A stretch of DNA of 55,966 nt from Candidatus Moranbacteria bacterium UBA2206 (GTDB lineage: Bacteria > Patescibacteriota > Minisyncoccia > Moranbacterales > UBA2206), in the NCBI GenBank assembly GCA_002328565.1, contig DCUU01000019.1, positions 1 to 55,966 of the forward strand, written 5' to 3'. The notes beneath the pieces are model-generated. The model was not told where the DNA came from, made no database searches, and saw nothing but the letters and a program-made list of their open reading frames with translations. Made by a program: the position numbers and the translations under genes. Positions 24,109 through 31,271 of this stretch are shown one piece after another; position 1 is the first letter of the stretch, and every line of letters starts with the position of its first letter.

Positions 24109-24198
24109 TGTCATGCTGAACTTGTTTCAGCATCTAAAAAATTGCAAAAAAGATCCCGAAACCCGCCCGCCGGCGAGGCAGGCAAGTTCGGGATGACA
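24109..24198. repeat. Paired-hairpin repeat, TGTCAT family
   Basis: Unit 1: TGTCATGCTGAACTTG with TTTCAGCATCT. Unit 2: AGATCCCGAA ... TTCGGGATGACA with an inner CGCCCGCCGGCGAGGC hairpin. The stems of the two units differ. Confidence 0.85.
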
Positions 24199-24225
24199 TA
24201 CCCTATAATTTTTTTGAATTATATT

Positions 24226-25056
24226 ATGGATAATCAGCCAAAAAATAATTTATTGCCAATTACGATTGGTTTTTTCTTGATTGTTATAGTGACAGCTCTT
24301 TTCTTTGTGAAATCATCATGGATGAATAATAAAAAAGAAGCTACATTCGCGAAAAATCAAGCGCAGGAAAAGGCGGATGATTTGCAAAAATATTCGAGTA
24401 TAAAATCATCTGAGTTGCTAAAAAAAATAAGTAATGATGAAAAAATAGAAATCATTGACATTCGAGATGCTCAGAGTTTTGCACAAAATCACATTGTAGA
24501 TGCAAAAAATATGACACTTGACGAGTTGATTGCAAATTTCCCTTTTACTGAAAAAACTAAGAATTATTTTATAATTGATGATCTGGGCCTTACCTCTAAT
24601 GAAAAACAAGTTATGGATATTTTTCTCAAAAATAGTCTTAAGAATGTCTTTTATTTAGAAGGTGGGATGTATGCTTGGACGAATGAACTAAATCCGACAA
24701 TAGAAATTGGTAACCCTAATTCCTTTTCCAATCAAGCAAAAGTAAATTATATCAAAAACGACGAACTAAAAAATTTAATAGAGCAAGATGGTGATTCGCT
24801 ACATTTAGTTGATTTACGAAGCCCTTCTGAATTTGCCAGTGATCATTTGAAAAATGCAATCAATATTCCGCTGGAAAATTTGGAAATCCGACGCAAAGAA
24901 ATTCCAACCTACAAAAGAATTATCCTTTATGACAACACCGGGCTGCTCGCCTTTCAAGGCGCCGTCCGACTTTTCGATATGGGCATCCTAAACGTCAGCG
25001 CCCTAACTGATGGCCTTAATGTTTGGAAGCAAAAAGGGTTTGAGGTGGTGAAATAG
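24226..25056 (+). CDS. Membrane-anchored tandem rhodanese-like protein
   Basis: 276 residues from ATG 24226; the longer frame from 24142 runs through a repeat. An N-terminal membrane helix (about residues 10-30) is followed by two rhodanese-fold domains. Domain 1 has IEIIDIRDAQSFAQNHIVDAKN, domain 2 has LHLVDLRSPSEFASDHLKNAINIP. In both, the active-site loop lacks the usual Cys: domain 1 reads IDDLGLTSNE and domain 2 YDNTGLLAFQG. It is therefore probably not a sulfurtransferase but a binding or sensing domain outside the membrane. Confidence 0.85.
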   Translation: MDNQPKNNLLPITIGFFLIVIVTALFFVKSSWMNNKKEATFAKNQAQEKADDLQKYSSIKSSELLKKISNDEKIEIIDIRDAQSFAQNHIVDAKNMTLDELIANFPFTEKTKNYFIIDDLGLTSNEKQVMDIFLKNSLKNVFYLEGGMYAWTNELNPTIEIGNPNSFSNQAKVNYIKNDELKNLIEQDGDSLHLVDLRSPSEFASDHLKNAINIPLENLEIRRKEIPTYKRIILYDNTGLLAFQGAVRLFDMGILNVSALTDGLNVWKQKGFEVVK

Positions 25057-25090
25057 CACACTCTTGATTTTTCAATTAGAATATGTTTAA

Positions 25091-25125
25091 CTATTTTATC
25101 TGGCAATTATGCTCAGATAAAATAG
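25091..25125. promoter_or_regulatory. Perfect 12-bp hairpin in the leader of the 25148 gene
   Basis: CTATTTTATCTG, 11-base loop, CAGATAAAATAG. It lies 22 bases before the ATG and just before the AAAAAGGAGG ribosome site. No T run follows, so it is more likely a leader structure or operator than a terminator. Confidence 0.6.
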
Positions 25126-25147
25126 AACTTTAAAAAGGAGGTGCTAA

Positions 25148-25639
25148 ATGGCTCAAAAAGAGTTTATATTTCTTTATCCAATTTCCCAGATATTTGATTT
25201 TGAAATAAAAAACCATGAATGGTCAAATGAGGAAGGTGCGGATGCTTTTAGAAAAAAATACGGCGATGTATTAAACAGATGCATCGACAAGAGGTATCGT
25301 CAAAAAAACTTTCAAATAAACTTTGCGGTTTTTAATGATTGTACCGTTTCTGGTGTTATTAGGCTCCAATCATCCGATCGAATCATCAAGGTTGGGCTTG
25401 ATTTTAAAACACATAGAGCTGAAAGGGTGTATCCGAACCAGGAATATATTTTAAGTCAGCTTGAGGGAGTGAAAATTATTAGAATTGCCGGTTTTCATAG
25501 ATGGGATTGCGTAGAAAAACTGGCAAAATGTGCTCATGAAAAAGGTTTAGATGTTTTAATTGACGAAGATTTAACAGAAACTCTTCCATATAGACTGGAA
25601 GATAAAAATTTTAACGAGGATAAATATCCCAACTATTGA
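25148..25639 (+). CDS. Hypothetical protein, strong ribosome site
   Basis: 163 residues, not recognised. AAGGAGG precedes the ATG by 7 bases. No signal peptide or membrane helix is seen. It looks like a compact alpha/beta protein: EFIFLYPISQIFDFE, then a helix, then FQINFAVFNDCTVSGVIRL and EGVKIIRIAGFHRWDCVEK. The last 25 residues are acidic. A perfect hairpin in the leader suggests regulated translation or transcription. Style (strong Shine-Dalgarno, monocistronic) matches the 11252 and 34248 genes. Confidence 0.75.
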   Translation: MAQKEFIFLYPISQIFDFEIKNHEWSNEEGADAFRKKYGDVLNRCIDKRYRQKNFQINFAVFNDCTVSGVIRLQSSDRIIKVGLDFKTHRAERVYPNQEYILSQLEGVKIIRIAGFHRWDCVEKLAKCAHEKGLDVLIDEDLTETLPYRLEDKNFNEDKYPNY

Positions 25640-25647
25640 GGCAAGAA

Positions 25648-26163
25648 TTAATTTTCTTGCCTCTGTTTATTTCCTCTTATTTCTTCCGCCATTTTTTGCA
25701 ACTTTTTGAAGTTTGTTTTTGGGCCGTCGTGGGAAGAAATGTAGCCTTCATATTTTTTGAAATATTTGTCATTGTTGCTGTGCGATTGTTTCCACTCCCC
25801 TTTTTCCATATACCCTGTGCCATGCATCGGAAAAAGTTTTATATGTGCGTGATCAATTCCAGTGCCTTCCATAATAAGCCCGACTCGTCCAACATCTTCA
25901 AAATAATTCATCAAAAGCCTCGAAACTTTTTTGGCAACAAGAATAAATTCTTGCAATTTTTTGTCCGGCATTTTCAGCACATCACTCTCATAATGTTTTT
26001 TAGGAATGACAACAGAAAAACCTTCTGTGTTGGGAAAAGGAGAAAGCCAAGCCAGATAATTTGCATCTTCAAAAATCACCGCTTCGCCCAAAGGTTTGAT
26101 ATTACCCTTCCCAATTTCACAAAAAATACATGTTTTTTTGTTTTTTGATTTGTTGTTTGTCAT
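25648..26163 (-). CDS. HIT family hydrolase
   Basis: 171 residues of the histidine triad superfamily (nucleotide hydrolases/transferases). N-terminal KKTCIFCEIGKG supplies the CxxC metal pair, with SPFPNTEGFSVVIPKKHY in the middle. The triad region reads GIDHAHIKLFP: the first two His, including the nucleophile position, are present, while the third His is Lys. That resembles divergent HIT branches, so activity is likely but the substrate is uncertain. The C-terminal extension is rich in Lys and Asn. It is convergent with the 25148 gene. Confidence 0.88.
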   Translation of the reverse strand: MTNNKSKNKKTCIFCEIGKGNIKPLGEAVIFEDANYLAWLSPFPNTEGFSVVIPKKHYESDVLKMPDKKLQEFILVAKKVSRLLMNYFEDVGRVGLIMEGTGIDHAHIKLFPMHGTGYMEKGEWKQSHSNNDKYFKKYEGYISSHDGPKTNFKKLQKMAEEIRGNKQRQEN

Positions 26164-26186
26164 AGTTCGTATAGTTATTAAATATT

Positions 26187-26471
26187 TTATAAATGTTCTT
26201 TTATTTTCAATCTAAAGCTTAAAAATAGTATTAGGATATTAGCGAAAAAAACTAAGCCGGAAACTATTCTAAAAAGCAGATCAGGAAGAATTAATAAGCT
26301 ATACAAAAAAGCGATTCCAGTTGAGCTTGTTCAAAGAATATATGACTGAATATTGGCACTGGGTTTTTTATGAATCAATAGATCTTTTATTGTTGGCCAA
26401 TAGGCAATAATATCTATAATAGCGGTAGTGCCATAACTGATAATGAGAATTTTGAATAAAATTTCTTGCAT
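26187..26471 (-). pseudogene. PQ-loop/SemiSWEET-like gene broken by an in-frame TGA
   Basis: An ATG at 26471 opens a 94-residue frame ending at TAA 26187-26189, with a single in-frame TGA at codon 47 (26331-26333). The conceptual protein has three membrane helices. The first is MQEILFKILIISYGTTAIID, a WPTIKDLL segment sits where PQ-loop proteins have their proline motif, and PSANIQSYIL immediately precedes the TGA. At that position such proteins commonly have Trp (TGG), so TGG to TGA is a one-base change. TGA is a normal stop elsewhere in the window, so I read this as a nonsense pseudogene or a sequencing error. Confidence 0.65.
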
Positions 26472-26479
26472 TTATTTTC

Positions 26480-26806
26480 TTATTTTGACTTACTCCAAAC
26501 TCTTTTTTTATTCACTTCCTCTTTTTCGCGAAAGGCTTTTTCTAAATCAATGTTATAACTATTAGCAATTGAACAAATGTAGATAAAAATATCAGCGAGC
26601 TCCTCTTCGATTGTGCCAAATTTTGAATTATGATCAATTGTCATTTTTTCTGCTTTGCGGATAGCTTGAAACAACTCACCCATTTCTTCGCCAAGCAATA
26701 GGCATTTTTGCAAAACTATTTTATCAGCAAATCCACGCTCTACTTCAAGTTTATGTACATACTTTTGAAAATCACTTAATGTTGGTTTTTTATTCAGAGT
26801 AGGCAT
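26480..26806 (-). CDS. MazG-type nucleotide pyrophosphohydrolase
   Basis: 108 residues, all-alpha NTP pyrophosphatase (MazG/dUTPase-like). The metal-binding EExxE motif is in LLGEEMGELFQAIRKAE and the second acidic motif in IEEELADIFIYICSIANSY (ExxD). It likely clears non-canonical NTPs or dCTP/dUTP. The nearby HIT and NUDIX genes also act on nucleotides, so the segment 25.6-27.8 kb looks like a nucleotide-sanitation cluster. Confidence 0.9.
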   Translation of the reverse strand: MPTLNKKPTLSDFQKYVHKLEVERGFADKIVLQKCLLLGEEMGELFQAIRKAEKMTIDHNSKFGTIEEELADIFIYICSIANSYNIDLEKAFREKEEVNKKRVWSKSK

Positions 26807-26851
26807 AATTTTATTAGTTAAATAACTTATTTTTTATTGAATAATTATTTT

Positions 26852-27328
26852 TTATTTCATCCGTTGCCTTTCATTAAAAGTTTTACTAGGAAAATATACT
26901 AAAACATCAACGCCTTTGAGCTCTATCATTTCAAAACTTTTTCTAATCATTAATGAAAAATTGGAATTTTTTCCACTAAGAAAGTACTTCTCTTTGAATG
27001 ATGAGTAATCTATGATTTGAAAGTCAGGAGCGCCTCGTTGTGGCCTTGTGGGATCTGGTTTTCTGATTTTAAGAACATTTAATAATCCAGCCGATGTTGA
27101 TATTGGTTTATTAAGCAAAAATGTCGAGCCTGATTGTGTGGCTGTTTTATCCCCCAGCTTGCCAAGTGTGCTAACTAAGGATTCTAAATCTTTAAACTCT
27201 TCATCGTTCTTAGTAAAAATACCCAAGTAATCAATTGGTAAATATTTTTCTTCCGTATTTTTATGGGTTGCTTTTATGCCTTGATCAACAATATAGTTTA
27301 CAATATTTTCTAAATCAGCAATATTCAT
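26852..27328 (-). CDS. Conserved-looking hypothetical protein
   Basis: 158 residues from ATG 27328; a TTG at 27385 would overlap the NUDIX gene and is less likely. The family is not recognised. The N-terminal third is helical (MNIADLENIVNYIVDQGIKA). The middle has a Gly/Ser/Thr-rich loop (GDKTATQSGSTFLLNK) and the phrase KPDPTRPQRGAPDFQIIDY, which looks like a conserved motif. There is no signal peptide. It sits between MazG and NUDIX genes on the same strand, so it may be part of that operon. Confidence 0.65.
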   Translation of the reverse strand: MNIADLENIVNYIVDQGIKATHKNTEEKYLPIDYLGIFTKNDEEFKDLESLVSTLGKLGDKTATQSGSTFLLNKPISTSAGLLNVLKIRKPDPTRPQRGAPDFQIIDYSSFKEKYFLSGKNSNFSLMIRKSFEMIELKGVDVLVYFPSKTFNERQRMK

Positions 27329-27363
27329 ATTTTTTAGTTTATATGCGAACTTATTATTTGATA

Positions 27364-27792
27364 TTATACTAAAATATTTTTGCAAACGCGAATCAGTTTT
27401 TTGATTGATGGTGAAGCATTTTTTATTTTAGATATCTCTTCTAATGAAAAAAATGCAACTTTTTGTCCTTCATTCAGTATTGTTTTTGACAAATCGGCGG
27501 TGTTAGTTTTTCCAATAAAATAATGCCCAATAACCTCGTGTGTTTTCCCTTGAATATTGTGTGTTACTTCCATTGAATGAATTTTTTTTATATCAAACAC
27601 ATCAATATTTATTTCCTCTGCGAGCTCACGCTTAATTGTGTCCAATAGGGTTTCCCCTGGTTCAATAGCACCACCAAATAATCCCCACATATTCGGATTT
27701 GGAATCCACGGTTTATCATCTCTTAGAACAAAAAGAAATTTATCTAATTTATCATTTTTGATAAATATTTTGGCGGCGTCTTTTATTTCCAT
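27364..27792 (-). CDS. NUDIX hydrolase
   Basis: 142 residues. The Nudix box is complete: GAIEPGETLLDTIKRELAEEI (G-x5-E-x7-R-E-x2-E-E). The N-terminus FIKNDKLDKFLFVLRDDKP and WGLFGG before the box fit an (d)NTP or nucleotide-sugar pyrophosphatase. The substrate cannot be decided. It lies upstream of the hypothetical and MazG genes. Confidence 0.92.
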   Translation of the reverse strand: MEIKDAAKIFIKNDKLDKFLFVLRDDKPWIPNPNMWGLFGGAIEPGETLLDTIKRELAEEINIDVFDIKKIHSMEVTHNIQGKTHEVIGHYFIGKTNTADLSKTILNEGQKVAFFSLEEISKIKNASPSIKKLIRVCKNILV

Positions 27793-27815
27793 AAAAAATT
27801 ATAGAGAGAACTTTT

Positions 27816-28532
27816 TTATTTCTTCGTCTCGCAAGGCGGACAATTTTTTGGTTCGTTGTGGGTGTAGGAATATAGGAAAAGGGCTTGTGAAGCGAAAACC
27901 TTGAGGATTTCAATGTTTTTGGGATTGTTTTCTTCTTTTTCATCGAATCCGCATATAATCAGATAGCTTTTGATGCCATTTATTTTTTGGCTAGAAGAAA
28001 TAATTAGGCAGTCATCATTTTTTTTGAAATTTATGCCTTCTTCCATCTCGGCCAAAATATCATTCTTAACCATTCCTCCGCTATTTTCAGAACGGAATTC
28101 TTTTTTTGTTTTCAAGTCATTTATATTAACAAAACGGAGAGAAACAGAATCAGCTTTCAGAAGGAAACTAGTGGCGCTTACGATTGATTGATAAGTTTCT
28201 TTTTCATGAGTTTTGCTAAGTGCTGAACGATCGGAAAGTCCAAGTGCAGTATTCATCAAAAGATCCATTTTTCGATTTACTTCACCGATGTAGCTGTATG
28301 ACTCAACCAAATCTTTGACTGTTTGTTCAATTTTTTTCTTGTCCTTTTCTTTTTCTTTTTTGTGAAAAATCAACTGCCTTTCATTTTTTATGAAAATTGC
28401 AAAAGCCACTGCGCCCATAAAAAAAATCAATATTTCTTCCAATCTTGTTTCCGAGATTATATAGAAGTTTGTGCGGATAATATCAGGCACAAGCACCACT
28501 GTTATGAAGATGATAAGAAAAATCCAATACAT
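27816..28532 (-). CDS. Membrane protein with coiled coil and GAF-like domain
   Basis: 238 residues. Two N-terminal membrane helices (about 1-20 and 33-50) are followed by a Lys/Glu coiled coil (HKKEKEKDKKKIEQTVKDLV) and a C-terminal alpha/beta domain. That domain's layout (SIVSATSFLLKADSVSLRFV ... CLIISSSQKINGIKSYLIIC) resembles GAF sensor domains. No kinase or cyclase output domain is present. The stop is close to the NUDIX gene and the start 3 bases from the DUF5652 gene, so the two membrane proteins are probably coupled. Confidence 0.7.
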   Translation of the reverse strand: MYWIFLIIFITVVLVPDIIRTNFYIISETRLEEILIFFMGAVAFAIFIKNERQLIFHKKEKEKDKKKIEQTVKDLVESYSYIGEVNRKMDLLMNTALGLSDRSALSKTHEKETYQSIVSATSFLLKADSVSLRFVNINDLKTKKEFRSENSGGMVKNDILAEMEEGINFKKNDDCLIISSSQKINGIKSYLIICGFDEKEENNPKNIEILKVFASQALFLYSYTHNEPKNCPPCETKK

Positions 28533-28535
28533 AAA

Positions 28536-28739
28536 TTATTTTGGTTGAGTTCTGTTGGTAACTTTTCTTTCGGAAAAAATAAAAATATATAAAATTTCCA
28601 AAATTGCCAAGGTGTTCACAAGAAGAAGGATGACAAACCAAGAACTATCCCCTCTGCGAGCTGATTTCCAAAGGGCAAAACCTTTCCAGGGCAATGTCCA
28701 AATAACTGCAATGATTATAATTAAAATTTCTGTTTTCAT
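28536..28739 (-). CDS. DUF5652 small membrane protein
   Basis: 67 residues with two membrane helices. The loop WKGFALWKSARRGDSSWFVILLLVNTLAILEILYIF matches the DUF5652 pattern (ALWkaar...WFi.llivNtlGilEilYif), a family common in Patescibacteria. The function is unknown. It is only 3 bases upstream of the GAF-like membrane protein gene. Confidence 0.85.
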   Translation of the reverse strand: MKTEILIIIIAVIWTLPWKGFALWKSARRGDSSWFVILLLVNTLAILEILYIFIFSERKVTNRTQPK

Positions 28740-28792
28740 ATGTTTATGACTTTTAGTATTAAGTTAATTTTAATATACCACAAACAAGAAAA

Positions 28793-29752
28793 TTAGCGCA
28801 ACAGTGTCAGAAGCTTATTTTTAAGTGCTTCAATTTCTTCAAAATTATGAATAGAAACCGGGATAACTTCATATTTGGTTTTTGTTTGGAATTTTTTTAT
28901 CTGTTTAGCTAGATCTTTAGGGCTGATTAAATCGCTTTTGGTAAACAGAATTAGCTCTTTTTTTTCTAGCAATTCAGGATTGTATTTCCCTAATTCTTTG
29001 CGAATTACTTTGTAATCGCGAAGGATATCATCTGATTCAAGTGACAAGCAATGAACCAATATTTTTGTCCTTTGGATGTGGCGCAAAAATTTTATCCCTA
29101 AGCCTTTGCCGGTCGAAGCGCCTTCGATGAGACCTGGGATATCGGCGATGATAAAATCATCAAATACGCCCAAATTTGGTTCAAGGGTAGTGAAATGATA
29201 GGCGGCCACTTTGGCGTGCGTGGAGGTGATTTCATTGAGCAGGGATGATTTTCCGGCGCTAGGCAGGCCAATTAGTCCAATGTCAGCGATAAGACGAAGC
29301 TCTAGAGAAAATTCAGCTTTTTCTCCTGGTTTTCCTTCTTTGAATTCTTCGGGAGATGTATTGGTTGAAGAACGAAAAAAGAAATTTCCTTGTCCGCCAG
29401 TTCCACCCCTAACTGCAAGAATTTTTTCTCCAACTTTTGTAATTTCAATACTTTCATTAGTGTCGATTTTTTTGATGACAGTTCCAATTGGCACAGTCAA
29501 AAATAGATCTTTCCCATTTGGTCCGTCAGATCGATTAGATCTTCCTCTGGCTCCATCTTGGGCATAATGATCTTTGAGATGGCGATATTTATTCAGAGCA
29601 AAAATATCAGATACGCCTTCAAAATAGACCGATCCACCATTACCACCTTTTCCGCCAGTCGGACCCAAAGACATCAGGACTTTGTCAAAAGCCACGACCC
29701 CGTCGCCTCCTTTACCAGCTTCGACTTTGATTTTAGCTTCGTCAGTGAGCAT
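28793..29752 (-). CDS. obg: GTPase Obg
   Basis: 319 residues; ribosome-assembly GTPase. The N-terminal Obg fold is Gly-rich (GPTGGKGGNGGSVYFEG). The G domain has P-loop GLPSAGKSSLLNEI, switch DIPGLIEGASTGKGLG, and G4 as FTKSD rather than NKxD. It ends soon after the G domain, so the C-terminal OCT domain found in many Obg proteins is absent. It is not next to rplU/rpmA as it is in many bacteria. Confidence 0.96.
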   Translation of the reverse strand: MLTDEAKIKVEAGKGGDGVVAFDKVLMSLGPTGGKGGNGGSVYFEGVSDIFALNKYRHLKDHYAQDGARGRSNRSDGPNGKDLFLTVPIGTVIKKIDTNESIEITKVGEKILAVRGGTGGQGNFFFRSSTNTSPEEFKEGKPGEKAEFSLELRLIADIGLIGLPSAGKSSLLNEITSTHAKVAAYHFTTLEPNLGVFDDFIIADIPGLIEGASTGKGLGIKFLRHIQRTKILVHCLSLESDDILRDYKVIRKELGKYNPELLEKKELILFTKSDLISPKDLAKQIKKFQTKTKYEVIPVSIHNFEEIEALKNKLLTLLR

Positions 29753-29753
29753 A

Positions 29754-29800
29754 TTTACGAAAATACGAATTAAGCGAAAATACGAATAACAATCTCAATA
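29754..29800. repeat. ACGAAAATACGAAT repeat before obg
   Basis: TACGAAAATACGAATTAAGC followed by GAAAATACGAATAAC, immediately upstream of the obg start. Related to the repeats before gltX, fmt, cysS and rfbC. Confidence 0.5.
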
Positions 29801-29850
29801 TTCGTCTACATAATATACACTATATACTTTAATTAGTAAAGGAAAAATAT

Positions 29851-29888
29851 TGCTTTCTACTTATCACTTCCTACTTCCTACTTTCTAC
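29851..29888. repeat. CTTTCTACTTCCTACTT repeat
   Basis: Pyrimidine-rich units (TTTCTACTTATCACTTCC, CTACTTTCTACC) at and just beyond the 3' end of yidD. They resemble the complement of repeats inside priA (21414) and near 40780. Confidence 0.5.
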
Positions 29889-30128
29889 CTGCCTCTTCGG
29901 TACTGGGTCATACCCGCCATCGTTCCAAGGGTGACAACGGATAATTCTTTTAATGCCAAGAAATCCACCCTTAGCCACTCCAAAGCGGTCAATCGCTTCA
30001 TAGGTATATTGACTGCAGGAAGGATGGAAACGACAATAGCGCTCGGAGGTGACGCGAGATAGCCAGCTATGATCAAGGGAAAGTGTCTTTTGATAAAGCC
30101 GGATTAAAAATAGAATTATCTTTTTCAT
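29871..30128 (-). CDS. yidD: Membrane protein insertion efficiency factor YidD
   Basis: 85 residues. An N-terminal amphipathic helix (KIILFLIRLYQKTLS) is followed by the family core RYCRFHPSCSQYTYEAIDRFG and RIIRCHPWNDGGYDPVP, with the three conserved Cys. It helps YidC insert membrane proteins at the inner face. The usual rpmH-rnpA-yidC neighbours are absent here, so it is displaced from that operon. Confidence 0.95.
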   Translation of the reverse strand: MKKIILFLIRLYQKTLSLDHSWLSRVTSERYCRFHPSCSQYTYEAIDRFGVAKGGFLGIKRIIRCHPWNDGGYDPVPKRQVESRK

Positions 30129-30147
30129 ATTTAATTTATTTAGCTCT

Positions 30148-30176
30148 TTGTCAATCTAATTTTTTACTGTTATAAT
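30148..30176 (+). promoter_or_regulatory. Sigma70 promoter upstream of corA
   Basis: TTGTCA (30148-30153), 17-base spacer ending TGT, TATAAT (30171-30176). A TGTCAT hairpin element lies between it and the corA ATG at 30288, so it would be transcribed into the leader. Confidence 0.7.
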
Positions 30177-30205
30177 AATAGCATAAAAAATATTATATTC
30201 TAATC

Positions 30206-30274
30206 TGTCATGCTGAACTCGTTTCAGCATCTCTAAAATAAAAAATAAGATCCTGAAATAAATTCAGGATGACA
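30206..30274. repeat. Paired-hairpin repeat, TGTCAT family
   Basis: Unit 1 TGTCATGCTGAACTCG with TTTCAGCATCT; unit 2 AGATCCTGAA with TTCAGGATGACA. It ends 13 bases before the corA start, inside the probable corA 5' leader. Confidence 0.85.
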
Positions 30275-30287
30275 AATTTAAAAATTT

Positions 30288-31196
30288 ATGGAAACAGTAA
30301 AGTGTAATGATTTAGTTTGGCATTATTTCAAAGAACCCAATGCGGACGATGTGCTGAAAATTCAAAAAAAATATAACCTGCACCCACTGATCATTGAAGA
30401 ATTTTCTACGCCAACCTTGCGTCCAAAAGCCACGCAATATGATGATTGTCTTTTTTTGTCTATTCATATTCCCCTATTTGATACAGAAAACAAAACCACT
30501 TATCCAGCTGAAATTGATATAGTTATTCGTAAAAATGTCCTAATCACTTCTCACGATAAAGATATTTTTCAGTTGACCGATTTTTTCAATGAATTGAAAG
30601 ATGATAAGGTTAAGAGAGAAATTTATATGAACCAATCCCCTGGTGCACTTTTGCGATACATAATTGAAATGCTTCTAGAAACTTGCTTTCCAAAACTAGA
30701 CCATATTTCTCAAAAACTTGATCGCATTGAAAATGAAATTTTTGCAGGAAATGAAAAAGGAATGGTTTTTGAGATTTCTTTGGTGAAAAGAGATGTTTTG
30801 AATTTTCGTCGCACAATGAAACCGCAACGTAGTGTTCTCGAATCCTTAATTCAAAAAGAATTCTATTTAATTGAAGAAGGCCTAAGGCCATATTATCAAG
30901 ATTTGATTGGAACAAATATTCGCATTTGGAATAATTTAGAAAGTGCCAAAGAAACTATTGAGTCCCTAGAAGAAACCAATAACTCTCTTCTTTCAAATAA
31001 ATTAAATCTAACGATGAAAGTGCTCACAATTTTTTCTGCTATTATGCTTCCAATGACTGTTTATTCTAATATTCTGGCAATGAGTGCCGACATTCCTTTT
31101 GGGAAAAATCCTTTTGGTTTTTGGATTCATATCGTAATTATGCTGATGCTTTCACTGTTCACTATGTCAATTTTCAAGATGAGGAAATGGCTATAA
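30288..31196 (+). CDS. corA: CorA-like divalent cation transporter, GMN motif not seen
   Basis: 302 residues: a large N-terminal cytoplasmic funnel (alpha/beta then long helices, e.g. LVKRDVLNFRRTMKPQRSVL), and two C-terminal membrane helices, ending FTMSIFKMRKWL. The pre-pore helix LTMKVLTIFSAIMLPMTVY is typical. At the point where CorA has the YGMN selectivity signature, this protein reads YSNILAMSADIPF, so the GMN triplet is not present as such. It could be a ZntB-like or divergent member with other selectivity; the overall fold assignment is firm. Confidence 0.88.
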   Translation: METVKCNDLVWHYFKEPNADDVLKIQKKYNLHPLIIEEFSTPTLRPKATQYDDCLFLSIHIPLFDTENKTTYPAEIDIVIRKNVLITSHDKDIFQLTDFFNELKDDKVKREIYMNQSPGALLRYIIEMLLETCFPKLDHISQKLDRIENEIFAGNEKGMVFEISLVKRDVLNFRRTMKPQRSVLESLIQKEFYLIEEGLRPYYQDLIGTNIRIWNNLESAKETIESLEETNNSLLSNKLNLTMKVLTIFSAIMLPMTVYSNILAMSADIPFGKNPFGFWIHIVIMLMLSLFTMSIFKMRKWL

Positions 31197-31266
31197 ATTA
31201 CGAAAGTACTAATCTAGCGAAAATACTAATTCGTACTTTCGTTTAATTCGTAAATTCGTAAATTTA
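31196..31266. repeat. ACGAAAGTACTAAT inverted repeat before cysS
   Basis: TACGAAAGTACTAAT on the left and ACTAATTCGTACTTTCGT on the right, with extra TTCGTAAATTCGTAAAT. The arms are complementary (ACGAAAGTAC / GTACTTTCGT). It occupies the whole corA-cysS gap. Confidence 0.65.
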
Positions 31267-31271
31267 AAAAA

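Noticed and set aside
26331..26333. TGA recoding as an amino acid (as in Gracilibacteria/Absconditabacteria)
   Set aside because: priA, the GT4 gene at 330 and the 7827 gene end naturally with TGA at the expected protein length, so TGA is a stop here; the interrupted frame is better read as a broken gene.
29211..29567. 118-residue plus-strand frame opposite obg
   Set aside because: Obg is complete on the minus strand with all G motifs; the plus frame has no start signal or recognisable content.
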